Below, in pieces: positions 1-10,806 of a stretch of DNA of 64,000 nt; positions within the stretch are counted from its first letter, which is position 1; each line of letters opens with the position of its first letter. Both the position numbers and the translations under genes were made by a program. Under the pieces are notes generated by a model. The model ran no database searches. It saw only the letters and a list, made by a program, of their open reading frames with translations, and was not told the DNA's origin. The DNA is from Lactarius indigo (lineage: Eukaryota > Basidiomycota > Agaricomycetes > Russulales > Russulaceae): NCBI GenBank assembly GCA_025766275.1, contig JAFKAC010000002.1, forward strand, positions 3,348,001-3,412,000. Reading direction: 5' to 3'.

Positions 1-473
1 CGGATGAAGTCTTTGGTGCGACCCTTTCCATCTGTCGCCCTTGATTCAGAATTGAATGCTCTCCCAGATTTGATACGCTCTATCAGCGACCCAGAGCACC
101 GTTCGATGACGCTGGAACAGCTGGCCGTCGTCTCTGCTCCACAGGTCGCGGTGACCCCCAACCACGTACTTGTGGAGTTCACTCCGACCGTCCCGCACTG
201 CGGCATGTCCACCCTTATTGGACTGTCTATTCGCGTTCGCCTTCTTCGCACACTGCCGACGCGCTTTAAAATCGACATCCGGGTCAAACCTGGTTCGCAT
301 CAGAGTGAACACGCAGGTCTGTGGTTTCGTCGTCGGTTGTATGCGTGTGTAGTGCTGATCAAGGCACAGTTAACAAGCAGCTAAATGACAAGGAGCGCGT
401 GGCTGCAGCGCTCGAGAACCCGGCTCTGGTGGATGTTTTGGAGACATGTCTTGAGAGTGCAGCACGCCGCTAA
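1..473 (+). CDS. CIA2: CIA2/MIP18 family cytosolic Fe-S assembly protein, 5' partial
   Basis: Two exons are readable: up to 316 and 370-473, joined over a 53-nt intron (317-369, gt...cacag). The protein contains [18 protein letters not shown], then FTPTVPHC and a GLSIRVRLL segment, and after the splice [18 protein letters not shown], ending at a TAA (471-473). This is the signature of the FAM96/MIP18 (DUF59) family, the targeting subunit of the cytosolic iron-sulfur assembly complex that passes Fe-S clusters to nuclear and cytosolic apoproteins. The Cys in PHC is the conserved reactive cysteine of the family. The N-terminus probably lies to the left of the window: an ATG at 4 is available, but the family usually has more residues before this block. 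Confidence 0.88.
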
Positions 474-850
474 GTGTCGTGCGGTCATCGCAATTCTGTA
501 TCCATGATGTTTAAACTCTGTATGACGTATCACGAAGGGATATATAGCTTCGCGTATTCTATTATGACAGACCGCGTAACGTGTTTGATCGTAAAATAAG
601 GGTATGTATATATATGTAACTGTCTAACCGGAGACGACGTGAACATGTGTGGGATCAAGGTCCCGTAATATCGGCGAGGGAGGGAAGGAGGATACATGAT
701 GGGGCGGATGGGGTGATGATACAGTTTGGTGAGTAAGAGTGCTGCTACAAATGGGGGTTTGAATGAGCATTATGAAGAAAAAAGATGCAAGAACGAAATA
801 TGACACAGAAATGCGGCCATCCTAAAGGAGCGCCATTAATGAAATAAAGA

Positions 851-1572
851 TCAGTCATCGAGGAGAAAGTCCCAGTCAATAGCCTGTTGAGCTCGCTGCT
901 CAGTTCGTAAGTTTTTCGAGCTAGCAACGCGACGGCAAAACTTGCGCAATGCTTCACGTGCGACTCTCTCTGCTGTACCCTCCACGACGTCCCACATCCG
1001 GAGTGTGACACGGCCGGTCGCCTGAATCTCGACCTCATCGGAACCATCCTCGTCGTGCTCTCCCGCGGTCTTGTACTGCGAGTTGGAAAGCAGCGCGAAC
1101 CGAACATGTGGGAGAATGTGGTTCGTGAAGCCCGCCGAGAGCGAGATATTCGACGATGAAGAGAGGTAGATTCTTCCGCAAAAGTCCGATGGAAGGTAGA
1201 GTGTAACGGGTGCGGTCCCCGAAGAGTCGACGGACAGGAAAAAGGGCGTGCGAGAGGATTGACGGCACTGGATAGGTGGGGAAAGGGTTAGCAATGATGC
1301 CACTAGCCAAGTTTAGCGCCACATACAATCGTAGACTTGATTTCTCCACTGCTATGAATGTACATGCTCATCTGATGCCCCGTGGGTTGGCTGCGAGCAC
1401 GGTAGTGTGGGAGAACGAGGGAGAGATCGACAGGACGGTCGTCTGCATCCGTTGTAAAGTCCCATTGGTGTTGTGGTCGATAATGAATCTTGTGGGTGCC
1501 GGTGCAAAGGCTTCCGAACTGCAAGTGAAGGTCAAGACAGTGCAGCGCGAAAACGGGAATAAATACGCACAT
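851..1572 (-). CDS. DUF7330-like protein (5' exons unresolved)
   Basis: The 3' exon (1267-851) is clear. It joins over a 59-nt intron (1326-1268, gtatgt...ccag) to an upstream exon that ends GEIKSTI. The exon carries APVTLYLPSDFCGRIYLSS, then SAGFTNHILPHVRF, an acidic linker and RVTLRMWDVVEGTAERV, ending in an acidic tail before TGA. This order of a beta-strand motif (YLPSDFxG), a hydrophobic SAGF block and a terminal RxTLRMWD motif is what I recall of the fungal DUF7330 family, which has no known function. Upstream, open frames to about 2007 (with NLEVDPKEVGLLFSS) may hold further exons, but I could not join them. A paralogue lies at 4875-5449 on the same strand. Confidence 0.55.
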
Positions 1573-2009
1573 GCTTTGGAGAATCCTCAGTGGAAGAAAG
1601 CGAGGAAGACTGGTCGGTTGTCAATAGGTGGTACTGTATCGTACGAGCGAAGACCACTCACAGAATGGGGACTGGGTGTTGAACGGAACATGAGACCAAA
1701 TAAGCGAACAAACCTGTTGGGGAAGAGGTCCAGTGTGACGGGAGGAAAAGGTGCGAGGGTAGAGAAGATGTACCGTGCTATAAAACTGGGACGAGGCGCC
1801 CTTTAAGGGTCTCCTTGTACTTGAGAACAACAAACCGACTTCCTTCGGATCCACTTCCAAATTAGGCAACAAGTCGAGGCGAGGCTGCCATTCGTTCGTC
1901 TCATGCCCGGTCCGCCTTGTATTTCCACAACGCCCTACACACCACGCTGCTCTAGAGCTTCTCGCGTTCTTTTTGTTGGTGCCTTCCATCTGGTGATTTA
2001 TAGCCACAC

Positions 2010-4860
2010 CCTATGATCCCAGCAAGGATCCCAGTCTGCGGAAAACCCTTTGCTTGGAAGTGTAAGAAGGTTTCCGGTCCGGTGCCAAACGGCGCCGAAC
2101 TCACCGGGCATTCGTCCGCGGAATTTGCCGACCCCATGGCTCCTAACTTAAGTTGCATCATTCCATTCATTGTACTTACGAGCACGCACGCGGTATACAG
2201 TAATGGTGGAATGTTTGGCGGTGAGCGGCGTTACCTCAATTCGTGCCCCGGTTACCTGGCACTTGGTCATATTGATCCGCTTTTCTAACGCACCCGCGCT
2301 GAGCTCTTTGTGCTCGATCGTTCGCTGTGCTCTACCCAACAGCTTCCTTGTGCTGTGACGGCAATCCCATCCACTCCTTTACAGCTACTTAGCGACATCA
2401 CTGGTGGCCCTACCTGTTGCGTTGAATGGCGGGTACTTATTTTGTATCCGTCCCCTTAACAGCGAGCGGTTATTTGCCTTGCAAGGCCCTTATAGTGTCA
2501 CTCCCAAGTCCGATTTTAATCTCAAACGCGACTATTGTTCTCCTTTGGAAGCTGTCGGTGCTGGGTCCCCATAATTTTTAGTCCTAAGCGCCAGTCTGCG
2601 AGTGTAAGGATTCGGAAATCTTAAAGGAACTGCTGCTGCTGAACCTCATGTCTCCTTTGGTCCCCGAATCTCCATTTAGCCACCAGTGGTTGTACGGTGG
2701 AGGGCTCGCGCGCTTTAACAACCGCCTGTGAGCGTGCTTGCTTGCCATCGTTCACGGAAATTGCGATGTTGGAGTGTTGGGTGATGGATCGACTCCATTG
2801 CCCTGGAGACTCAAGCCAAACCATTTTCACAAGACAAATTTTACCTATAGATTCGTCCAGCTCTCCTGAAGGCAGTGCGTTCGTAGCCAAAAAAAAATTG
2901 GCGCGCCACTTGCTGCGTAGCACTCATAGCCTGATAAGGACGCAAGTTGGGGTACAGAGCGCCATTCGGGTGGCCTGCTAGAGGTGTTATGCGAAAGCCA
3001 GTGTTTCAGGTGCTGCGGTTCGCCTTAAGTGTAGTGAACTGCCTAATCATAGCCATCGTGCTCCTTATCGTGCCGCGTGTGATATGAAGTTGAACCCAGC
3101 TAAAGCGAGTGCCATACTCGGTTTCAGAGTCTGGACATCTAGGGAAAAAGAACACTCCGAGGGGCAAACAACTACACTCAACGGAGGCCCCCGAACGATG
3201 GCACTAACCACCGGATCGGTCCATCGTCGCCATACTCTTCTTACAGGAGAGTACTGCTGACAACTTTCTTCTGCCTAGAAAAAATGCTTTCGTTATGTAA
3301 CAAGAGGGCGATGCAGATTGGTTATTGGATGGTCCCACCCCATCACACTGTCAATTTGCTAGTTTACGTTCGTTGATTGGAGATGGAGAGGGGAGAGCAG
3401 TACGAGGGATAGAACCGAGAGAATATACGTAGGTTTCCATGGGTGCATCCCAACCAACCGACACGCAAAAGCGGTGCACGTAGCGACGCAAGAGGAAAGT
3501 CAAGAACTGAAATTCAAAGCGCCTAAGCCCATTCCGCATAGAGGAAACGACACAGGCTGGGTAGCGGGTTCAGTGGGCTCAAGATCAATCTGGAAACAGA
3601 AATGGGGCCTGGCTCGACACTGGGTTAAGTGAGGGCGGATCGCGTGAAGAAGGGGAAGTCCCGAGGGAAGCCGAAGACAAGACACGATAGGACCATCACC
3701 CATGATACAGACTATGTATGACTGTGAGAGTCGAGTGAATAACGACCTCCCCTTGGTCGTCACGCGCGAATTGATTGGTCGCAGCGCGGACGAGTGGCCG
3801 CAGGCCCCTATGATACGATACTCACATCCGGAAGACCGTTGTCGCGCCGAACGACAAGGACCCAACGTCATACACAGTTAGACATACCACGATGGGTCAT
3901 ACGGTCGCAGTAATCGGAAGGCGGGTGCATTAGTTCGGAGGTAATAAATGAGGGCGATGAGGCAAGAGAGATCCTCACACGGGTTTCTGCGTACTACTAT
4001 GCGTCGCGACTATATCTGGAAGAGTGGACTTGCTCACGGCCAGGACCATGGAAGAACTACCTTGGATCTCGGGCCGAAGCAGTCACAGGAATGGATTGGG
4101 CCACAGATTTAGTTATGTTTTGATGGCGCACCTTTGCGGCCGCGGCCTTCCTTCCTCCCGTGGACACCGGAAACGAAATTGCAGCCCCCCGGTTGCCTAA
4201 AGGGGTACTTCAAAAGTTATCCGGACGCATAGATGCTTTAGGCAATGCCACAGCCCGGAGTGAAAAAGATTGCCCCTGCGTGACGCCTTCCGTCCGGAAA
4301 CTTGCCTAGGATCACCTAGGAGAGGAGGGTCTCCGGACAAATTACAAGCGAGACACCAGGTGGTGACTTCCGGGGAAAGATCCCACCGAGAGTACCATAG
4401 TTACGACGAGAGAGAACGCGTTCCGCGGGTAGAAGGCTGTGGCTGCGAGTCTGCGACACAATGTCCGGATAGCTCATCACCCAACGGAACGAACCCTCGC
4501 TGTGGATGTGGATAGCCTTCCAAATCGTCGGGAACTTGCAGGTGAACCAGCTCCGCTACCAACTGAGCCATTCGCCACTTAGTAGTGCGGATAACAAAAA
4601 TATCCCACACAGCCAAGTCCTTGCTTTATCCCAAAATAGCCATGGGAGATGTAAGCCGTGAATTCAAGAGTCATCTTGTCTCCCAACGAAGTTAGGGCAG
4701 AGCAGGCACTGAGGGTCGCGAAAAGAACGGGATTGCAGTATAAATCAAGCTATAAATTACAGCGGACACCCCCCAAAGAAGAATATGATAATATTAAACT
4801 TAAAAAATAATACTAAACAGCCCGCCCCCGCCGGAAAGCAAGACATCTTGGAGCGCGCCT
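2010..4860. other. Gene-poor stretch, no supported gene
   Basis: Open frames here are short (at most about 120 codons) and none has a recognisable motif or convincing exon structure. The minus frame 4616-4401 contains a protein-like stretch (VPDDLEGYPHPQRG) and a tRNA A-box-like string, but neither could be developed into a gene. The stretch could be decayed mobile DNA; nothing such as terminal repeats or a transposase motif was seen to support that. Confidence 0.4.
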
Positions 4861-4874
4861 GGCTCTAATGCGAA

Positions 4875-5449
4875 TTACGCCGGATGCGACCGGTGCGGGC
4901 GACGGGAGGGTCGAAGCCCGCGATGCAGACGTGCAATACCTTTTTCGGTGTGCACGAGGACCTGGTCTTCCGCCCCGTCCGCCGCACCAGTGAAGCGGAG
5001 GAGTTTGGATCTCTTGAGATCCAGGGCCGCGCGCGAGCACGAGATGCTCCTCCCCGAGTGCCCGAGGCGCTGGACGACGCCGTTGAAGTCGTCGGGGAGG
5101 AAGATGGTCACTTGAGTGAAGGACTCGTACATCTTGACTCGTAGAATGTCGTCTTCGGTTGACTCGGGACGACTCTGTGTTGACATCGTCGTTAGTGTCA
5201 GGAATCAAGCCAAAACATAATGAAACACACAATCTCGGCGCATTTGTACCTGCCGTGACACCGAGGCGACGGGGGTAACTTAGTGTATGGCGGACTGTCC
5301 GTGTCCCCAGAAGATAGTTTCGTGTCCATCTGGAGCAGTCTGCGCAGGCACGCAAAAATTGGGGTCTCATTGATTCGATCGTCGACCGGATGGTCCTCCT
5401 GCCGGCGAGGTGCTAGGAAGCGGCTCGGCCATAGATTGACGGTGAGCAT
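4875..5449 (-). CDS. DUF7330-like protein, probably truncated or broken
   Basis: The exon below 5186 encodes ILRVKMYESFTQVTIFLPDD, then FNGVVQRL, a basic stretch and AADGAEDQVLVHTEKG. This parallels the YLPSDFxG and acidic-linker blocks of the gene at 851-1572. Upstream (5449-5215) a frame ends in MDTKLSSGDTDSPPYTKLPP, resembling the Pro-rich N-terminus common in this family. A donor gtacaa after CACGGCAG and an acceptor caacacag border a likely intron, but the phases do not fit without an indel. The expected terminal RxTxRMWD motif is absent; the frame runs into an Arg-rich tail. It may be a decayed paralogue. Confidence 0.4.
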
Positions 5450-6288
5450 GAAGCGGCACCATGGTCTGCTAGGGGCATCTAGGGTACGCTCATTGGCACT
5501 GCCAACGAGAGTGTTTGCAGGAGTTACCTTGGAAAACGTTGAGTTTCCGGCGTCTGTATAAATAATATGGAACGCACCGTATTGACGCTCGACATGTCAA
5601 GATAATATTTGATAGGGTGATACAGAAAGAAGGAACTGGGCTCTGATAATGAGGATCATCGAGAAATTTATACGGTCGACGGTGGTCGACAGAAATGCCA
5701 GCTTCGCCACAAGCATCGATCCACAAGCGCGAGTAACAAAAGATTCAGCAAGCCACATCGAATTCAGCATCTCCACAAAATGTTGAGACAAAGCAACAGT
5801 AGAAACAAAGGACTCAGGCGAGACAGCCACAGGCACCGCCCTCGGCCACGTGCTCAGCGCTCAACCTCAAAGCTCAGCCATTTTCGTGGCTACTGGGGTA
5901 AAACGCGAGGCCTGGCTTGAGAGCTAAAGCTAAAGGCCAACGCGTTAGTGTCGGAACTCTTACAGATACCGTCGGCTCCACGTAATGTCCCCATGGCAGA
6001 TCGGATATAGAGGGAATAGCCCGTCTGGATGCGGGCCTCATATCTAGCTTTCGTTATAATACACAGAATCGCTAGTCCATAAAGGGCTCTAAATGACAAG
6101 AAATCTTCGTAGGATGCTCGGCGCACTCTACGGTGATAAGAAGCTACGGAGAAGCACTTAATACAAGTGCAAGGTTGGGGAACGTGATATCACTAGAATC
6201 CCTTGGTCCTCCTCAGTTCTTACGAAACAGTCAAAATCTCCACAAAGCAGGGAAGACGGAAGGAACTCACGACTTGAGGGGGATGCTC
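5450..6288. other. Intergenic, no supported gene
   Basis: Only short open frames of about 80 codons without recognisable motifs are present. The region separates the second DUF7330-like locus from the minus-strand TRIC-like copy. Confidence 0.4.
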
Positions 6289-6388
6289 TAGTGTACCCTT
6301 CCTTCCCAGCGCCGGCAACCCGAGCGGCTAGTTCCTTCTCGAGTTGTTCGCCCTCGCTGGTACTGAAGGTTTGTCATTGGCACGCTCG

Positions 6389-7411
6389 TCACATATGTCG
6401 TCCCGAGCGGGCTCGGGCTGAGGGAGTTCCTAAGCCAAACGAGCGCACAGCGCGAAGGCTGAACAGTGCGGAAAGGACAAGAACGCACGCAGCACGGGCG
6501 TTGTCTGCATCGAGCGGAACGACCGCGCCTTCTACGACAGAGCCGCCGGACGAAAGCGGAGCAAGCCCGAGAGGGGGAGAAAAACGAGAATAGGAGGGCG
6601 TGGAGATAAGCGAAAAACGGTTGGGCGTGGGTTAGGGTGGCATACAAGCCAGTTACGAGGGGTGCGATCCATAAGTCCGTCGCGGTCCAACCATAAGGAA
6701 GTAACTCGGGCGGGGTCGTCAAAGTCATTGGTGTGGGACGTAGAAGGGAAAGAACGTTAACAACGAAGGGACCGGCATTAGCGGCGACCTAGCTCCGATC
6801 AGCATTCGAGAGACCGAACCTAGTGTTTTTACGGACATACGAATGCAGTCAACAGTAGCGTGTACGGGGAGTTTGATACGGCAGGGGAAGCGTGGGCCGT
6901 GATCATTGGTGGAACAAAGTTGCATAAGAAAGTTGCGCGGGTGAATCCGTCAAGGATAGCCAACGGCAACTCGGTAAATAATGACAACTCTGGGACGGTA
7001 GGCAGAGAATCGACGAGTGCACCTATGCCAAGGAAAAGGAATGGATAACTTCCAGAGAGGAAAAAAGACGGTTGCAAGCCGAGGTAAGGCGCTATAGATG
7101 GTACAAATACAAAGTTCAAATGGATATGATAACTTCGACCAATGCTTCGACGCACCAACGACTGCTTCACCGCCGAAAACCATAATAAAATTCGTCACAA
7201 GGTCACGAACACGGCCCCGCTGCTCTGGTGGGTCTGCTCGAGCTACGTCTTGCCCATTCTTCGAACTCGCCTTCGCGGTGTGTTCTTTATGAAACAGTTC
7301 ACGCACTTGACGAAGAATCAAGGCAAGACGGAAAGCTGCAGCGATATCTAGAATGGATATGGGGTCGCCTACCCACGCAAGTGCCGATACTGGCTGGAGC
7401 TGCGTAATCAT
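6389..7411 (-). pseudogene. TRIC-like multi-pass membrane protein, frameshifted copy
   Basis: Three exons on the minus strand (7411-7156, 7091-6841, 6788-6389) mirror the plus-strand paralogue at 9225-10415, including an identical 251-nt middle exon. Shared blocks are QPVSALAWVGDPISILDI / QPVPASAWLGAPVSVLDV, ALVDSLPTVP, AHASPAVSNSPYTLLLTAF and TTPPELLPYGWTATDLW. In exon 3 the frame breaks after LLFSFFSP in a G/C run at 6573-6577. One base further on the protein resumes as PLGLAPLSSGGSVVEG and PLDADNARAACVLVLSAL, matching the paralogue, and ends at TGA 6391-6389. Without the shift the frame runs on to 6288. This is either a real pseudogene or a single-base insertion error. The function assignment follows the paralogue. 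Confidence 0.65.
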
Positions 7412-7611
7412 AAAAGGCGACGATGGAGGCGAGAGCAGAGGGCATGATAAGGGCACATACGTAGGTGCGGGACTGCTCGGGTCCAATGTCACGTGTATGT
7501 CACGTTATTGTCGACGCGACTTGGACCCGTTCAACAAAGAACTTATTGGCGAAGTTGTGCTACCAGCGCAATACTATGTGGAAGAACGACCCCAAGGAAC
7601 TGCTTTATAGC

Positions 7612-9130
7612 ATGGACATACAAGATCCCACAGATTTTCCGCCATCATCAACAGCGCCGGGTCTCAGAGCCCTTGACAACGCACTACGTTGTAAGATCTG
7701 CCAGGAGCTCTACGAAGCTCCTGTCGTCCTCACCTGCGGACACTGCTTCTGCTCGCTAGTACGCGTGACCATTGCTACCTCAACGTTCCTCACCACCGGT
7801 ACTCTTATAGTGTGCACGTAACCAACTCAGTGAGAAGCCAACGTGTCCCACCTGTTGGAAAGAAGCTGCTATCAGTAGCTTCAGGGTCAACCCAGCCATG
7901 GAAGAGGCTGTGACAGCATGGAAAGACGCAAGGCACGTTCTCTGGTTTCACATGGTAGCTATCCATGTGTTGTTTCATGTGTGCCACCAGTTCGCAGACC
8001 TTTCGTACTTCGAGTGATCGATGAGGACATAGACTTACGAACAACAGCGTCTGAATTGTCGCGGCCGACAAAGAGGCATAAACCTAACACACCAGTCCTG
8101 TCGAATTCAGTCTCGCCGCGGAAACAGTTACGCAGGCAAGGCAATCCTGGCACATCTCGAGGGCATGATCGCCCCGACATTAACGCACTCGACGATGATG
8201 TGGAGAAAGACCCCTGCTCCAATACGAGTAAGGCCCGTCTGCATCTGAGGTTGTGAGCTCATTCAATTGTACAACAAGGCAACTCCACAAGTAGCGTCGA
8301 GTGCCCCGTCTGTGGAAAGAGGTGTTCCCATGGCGAAGATAAACCACCATTTGGACGCCAATTGTAAACGCTACTCGATTTCATCGGGTGGTTCAAACGC
8401 ATCTTCAAGTAAGCTGGGGCAGAGGGACGCATGGTCGAAGCTTCTCGATGGTAAAAGAAGCGGAAAGGACAAGTGAGTTCAACACATCCAGAACATCCTC
8501 AGCAGTGGCTCTAATCTGGGCGATCTTCACCCAGGGAGAAACCCGAGGCGGAAGGTAGAGGCTACGACGCCGCTTCCTAAGGCCTCGTATACTGTGCTAA
8601 AAGACAAACAAATACGTGATCTTCTCGTTGCCCAAGACCTTTCCACCGCTGGCGACCGCTCCCAGCTCATTTCGCGCCACGAACGGTCAGCATGATTTAT
8701 TTGCCTTTCCTACGAGGGAAAACTTCACGATATTCTCTAGATGGGTCGCACTGTACAACGCAAACCTCGACCGAAGCCCTGCGCTACGCAAGCGACTGGC
8801 TGAGCTCCGACTCGAGATGCGGCGTTGGGAGGAAGATCGGCGGGGGTCGAGAAAAGACCCTTTGAAGATCGATATTACCGAGTACCGAGTGGGTGTCTCC
8901 TTTATCTGCGCACATGCTATACTTAGGGATATACCCAGCGTGCGAACAAGGCCGAGTTCGAAAGGCTCGTGCAGCGTGCCAGGGGAAAGACCGGGCATGG
9001 ATCACCGAGATCATCTGATAGATCGACGAGTCTAAGTGACAGGGCCGCGTCGTCTGACCTGAAAGGTCCTGTTGGGGCAAGTGGAAGCGAGACAGATACG
9101 ATTTTGGTAACGTCGGATATAGACGGTTGA
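7612..9130 (+). CDS. RAD18: RAD18-type E3 ubiquitin ligase, post-replication repair
   Basis: Domains appear in RAD18 order. A RING finger (CKICQELYEAPVVLTCGHCF, then CARNQL and CPTC) is split by an intron at 7759-7810. A UBZ4-type zinc finger starts CPVCGKR and continues KINHHLDANC. A SAP domain (QIRDLLVAQDLSTAGDRSQL) and a basic C-terminus ending at TGA 9128-9130 follow. RAD18 with RAD6 mono-ubiquitinates PCNA at stalled forks. Odd points: the intron 7933-7997 fits best with a GC donor (AAG|gcacgt) giving WKDAR-PFVLRVIDEDID; the zinc finger is broken by one extra base at about 8323; and near 8473-8502 there is either a 30-nt intron or an in-frame TGA. Further introns lie at about 8685-8741 and 8899-8936. 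The gene sits between two inverted copies of a membrane-protein gene. Confidence 0.85.
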
Positions 9131-9224
9131 TGTTGTAGTTATTGAGCTCCTGATTTGGAAATTGGCCCAATGAACACTCCGAGTACACGCACTCCACATG
9201 CGGCAGTCCTTCGTTCTTCCAGTC

Positions 9225-10415
9225 ATGCCATCATTCCTTGCGCCCGTAATCGCTTTTTACGACTACGCCCTACAGCCAGTCCCTGCATCTGCGTGGCTCG
9301 GTGCACCGGTCTCTGTGCTCGATGTCGCTGCTGCACTCCGCCTTGCGGTGGCTCTCCGTCAGGTACGGAAGTTGTACCACGACCAGCATGTTTCAAAGAT
9401 ATCCGCAACAAGCAGTATACCTGAGGATGGGAAGAGAGTGGGGGAACTAACAGAGTCGCGAAGCCGTGTTCGTGACTTGCTTGCGGCGCTTGTGATGGTC
9501 CACGGCGGCGAAGCCATCTCCGGTGTGTCATAAATCCTTCCATCCAGGATGTGCGTATTCATCGTGCTCTGTTACAGCACCGTGGCTCGGCTTGCAGCCT
9601 TCGTTCATTGTCTCCGGCACTTTCCCCACGATAGTCTTGAGCGCGCATGCGTTGGTCGACTCGTTACCCACGGTTCCGAGTCTATCTGTACGCACTGAAC
9701 TTCCCATGACCATACTCCATGCGCTCCATCGCACGATATTGTTATGCAACGTGGTTCCGAGGGTGGTTGCGGGACACGCCTCGTCGGCCGTAGCGACGTC
9801 CCCATACACCCTACTGCTGACTGCCTTTGTACGTGTCGGACCCTTCTCCTACTGCACGCACCCTGTTACTCACTGCACGTCCAGATTATGCCGAATGGCG
9901 GCCCCTTCTTTGCCAATCTCTTCTCTCTTTTGCGCCCTACGCCGATGCAAGTGACCACTCCTCCAGAGCTGCTTCCGTACGGATGGACTGCGACGGACCT
10001 CTGGGCAGCGCCGCTCATAACGGGATTGTATGCAACGCTGACGCACGCCCAACCGTTCTTTGCCCACCTTCACGTGCTCCTCTTCTCTTTCCTCTCGCCC
10101 CTCGGGCTCGCGTATCTTTCGGATGCGTCAGCAAAGAGAGACAGTCCCTCGACTCAAGATGAGGTTGCCCCGCTCGACGCCAACACTGCACGGGCTGCGT
10201 GTGCTCTTGTGCTTAGCGCACTTTACGTTAACCGCGTAGTGCGTACGTATGGTCTTGGTGGGGCGACCACGACCGTACGCAGACCCGTGCCTGTAGCGAG
10301 CACGCCAGTAAGAGAGAAGCCGCTGGAAGAGGAGATAACCAGCTCCAGGAAAAGGGGACTTGCTGAAACTACCGCTACTAGAGGCAAGTCAGACAGTTCT
10401 ATGTCAGGATGCTAG
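9225..10415 (+). CDS. TRIC-like multi-pass membrane protein (intact copy)
   Basis: Three exons (9225-9522, 9578-9828, 9885-10415) give a 359-residue protein with clean GT-AG introns and consistent phases. An upstream in-frame ATG at 9198 is an alternative start. Several hydrophobic segments suggest a multi-pass membrane protein. The blocks LLAALVMVHGGEAIS, then NGGPFFANLFSLLRP and the following TTPPELLPYGWTATDLW recall the topology and the GGPF...LLRG motif of TRIC intracellular cation channels (PF05197), but the similarity is weak and judged by eye only. The C-terminal 80 residues are hydrophilic and variable. Its frameshifted paralogue lies inverted at 6389-7411. Confidence 0.6.
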
Positions 10416-10806
10416 CTGAACGTGCTTTAGAAGGGCCAAAGGAGGGCAGGACATCCCGCTCACCCCGTTCAAACCTCCGCAGACGTCACCCGGCTTGATT
10501 CGTCCACTATTTACTCATAGCTCTCTGTGATAGATGGTCTTCCCCTGAGGGGGTCTGAGTAGACCAATCGTGTAATACTATATCAGGACTATTGTAAGCC
10601 GAGATGCTGTACGACAGATCTATCCTCGGCGCACTGCCCCCTCCGCAGTGGGCAATGCACGTGAATTGTAAATCGGGCACCGTTCACGGTCAACCCCACT
10701 GCATTGCACAGCCCACAACCTCGCTCCATATTTTTTTTGCTTGGCGACTCGACGGGCTATAACCTCGGCTTCTGCACTTGGGGAGCCGCACTTCAATCCT
10801 TTTGCC
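10416..10806. other. Intergenic, convergent/upstream spacer
   Basis: No gene is seen. It contains the 3' flank of the TRIC-like gene and, in its right half, the presumed promoter of the senescence-domain gene, with a T-rich run just before 10741. Confidence 0.4.

Noticed and set aside
4470..4600. tRNA-like string on the minus strand (tggctcagttggtag followed about 75 nt later by ggttcgttcc)
   Set aside because: The A-box is good, but the T-arm stem does not pair, A58 is missing, no anticodon stem forms with or without an intron, and the frame across it is open; at most a decayed tRNA-derived fragment.
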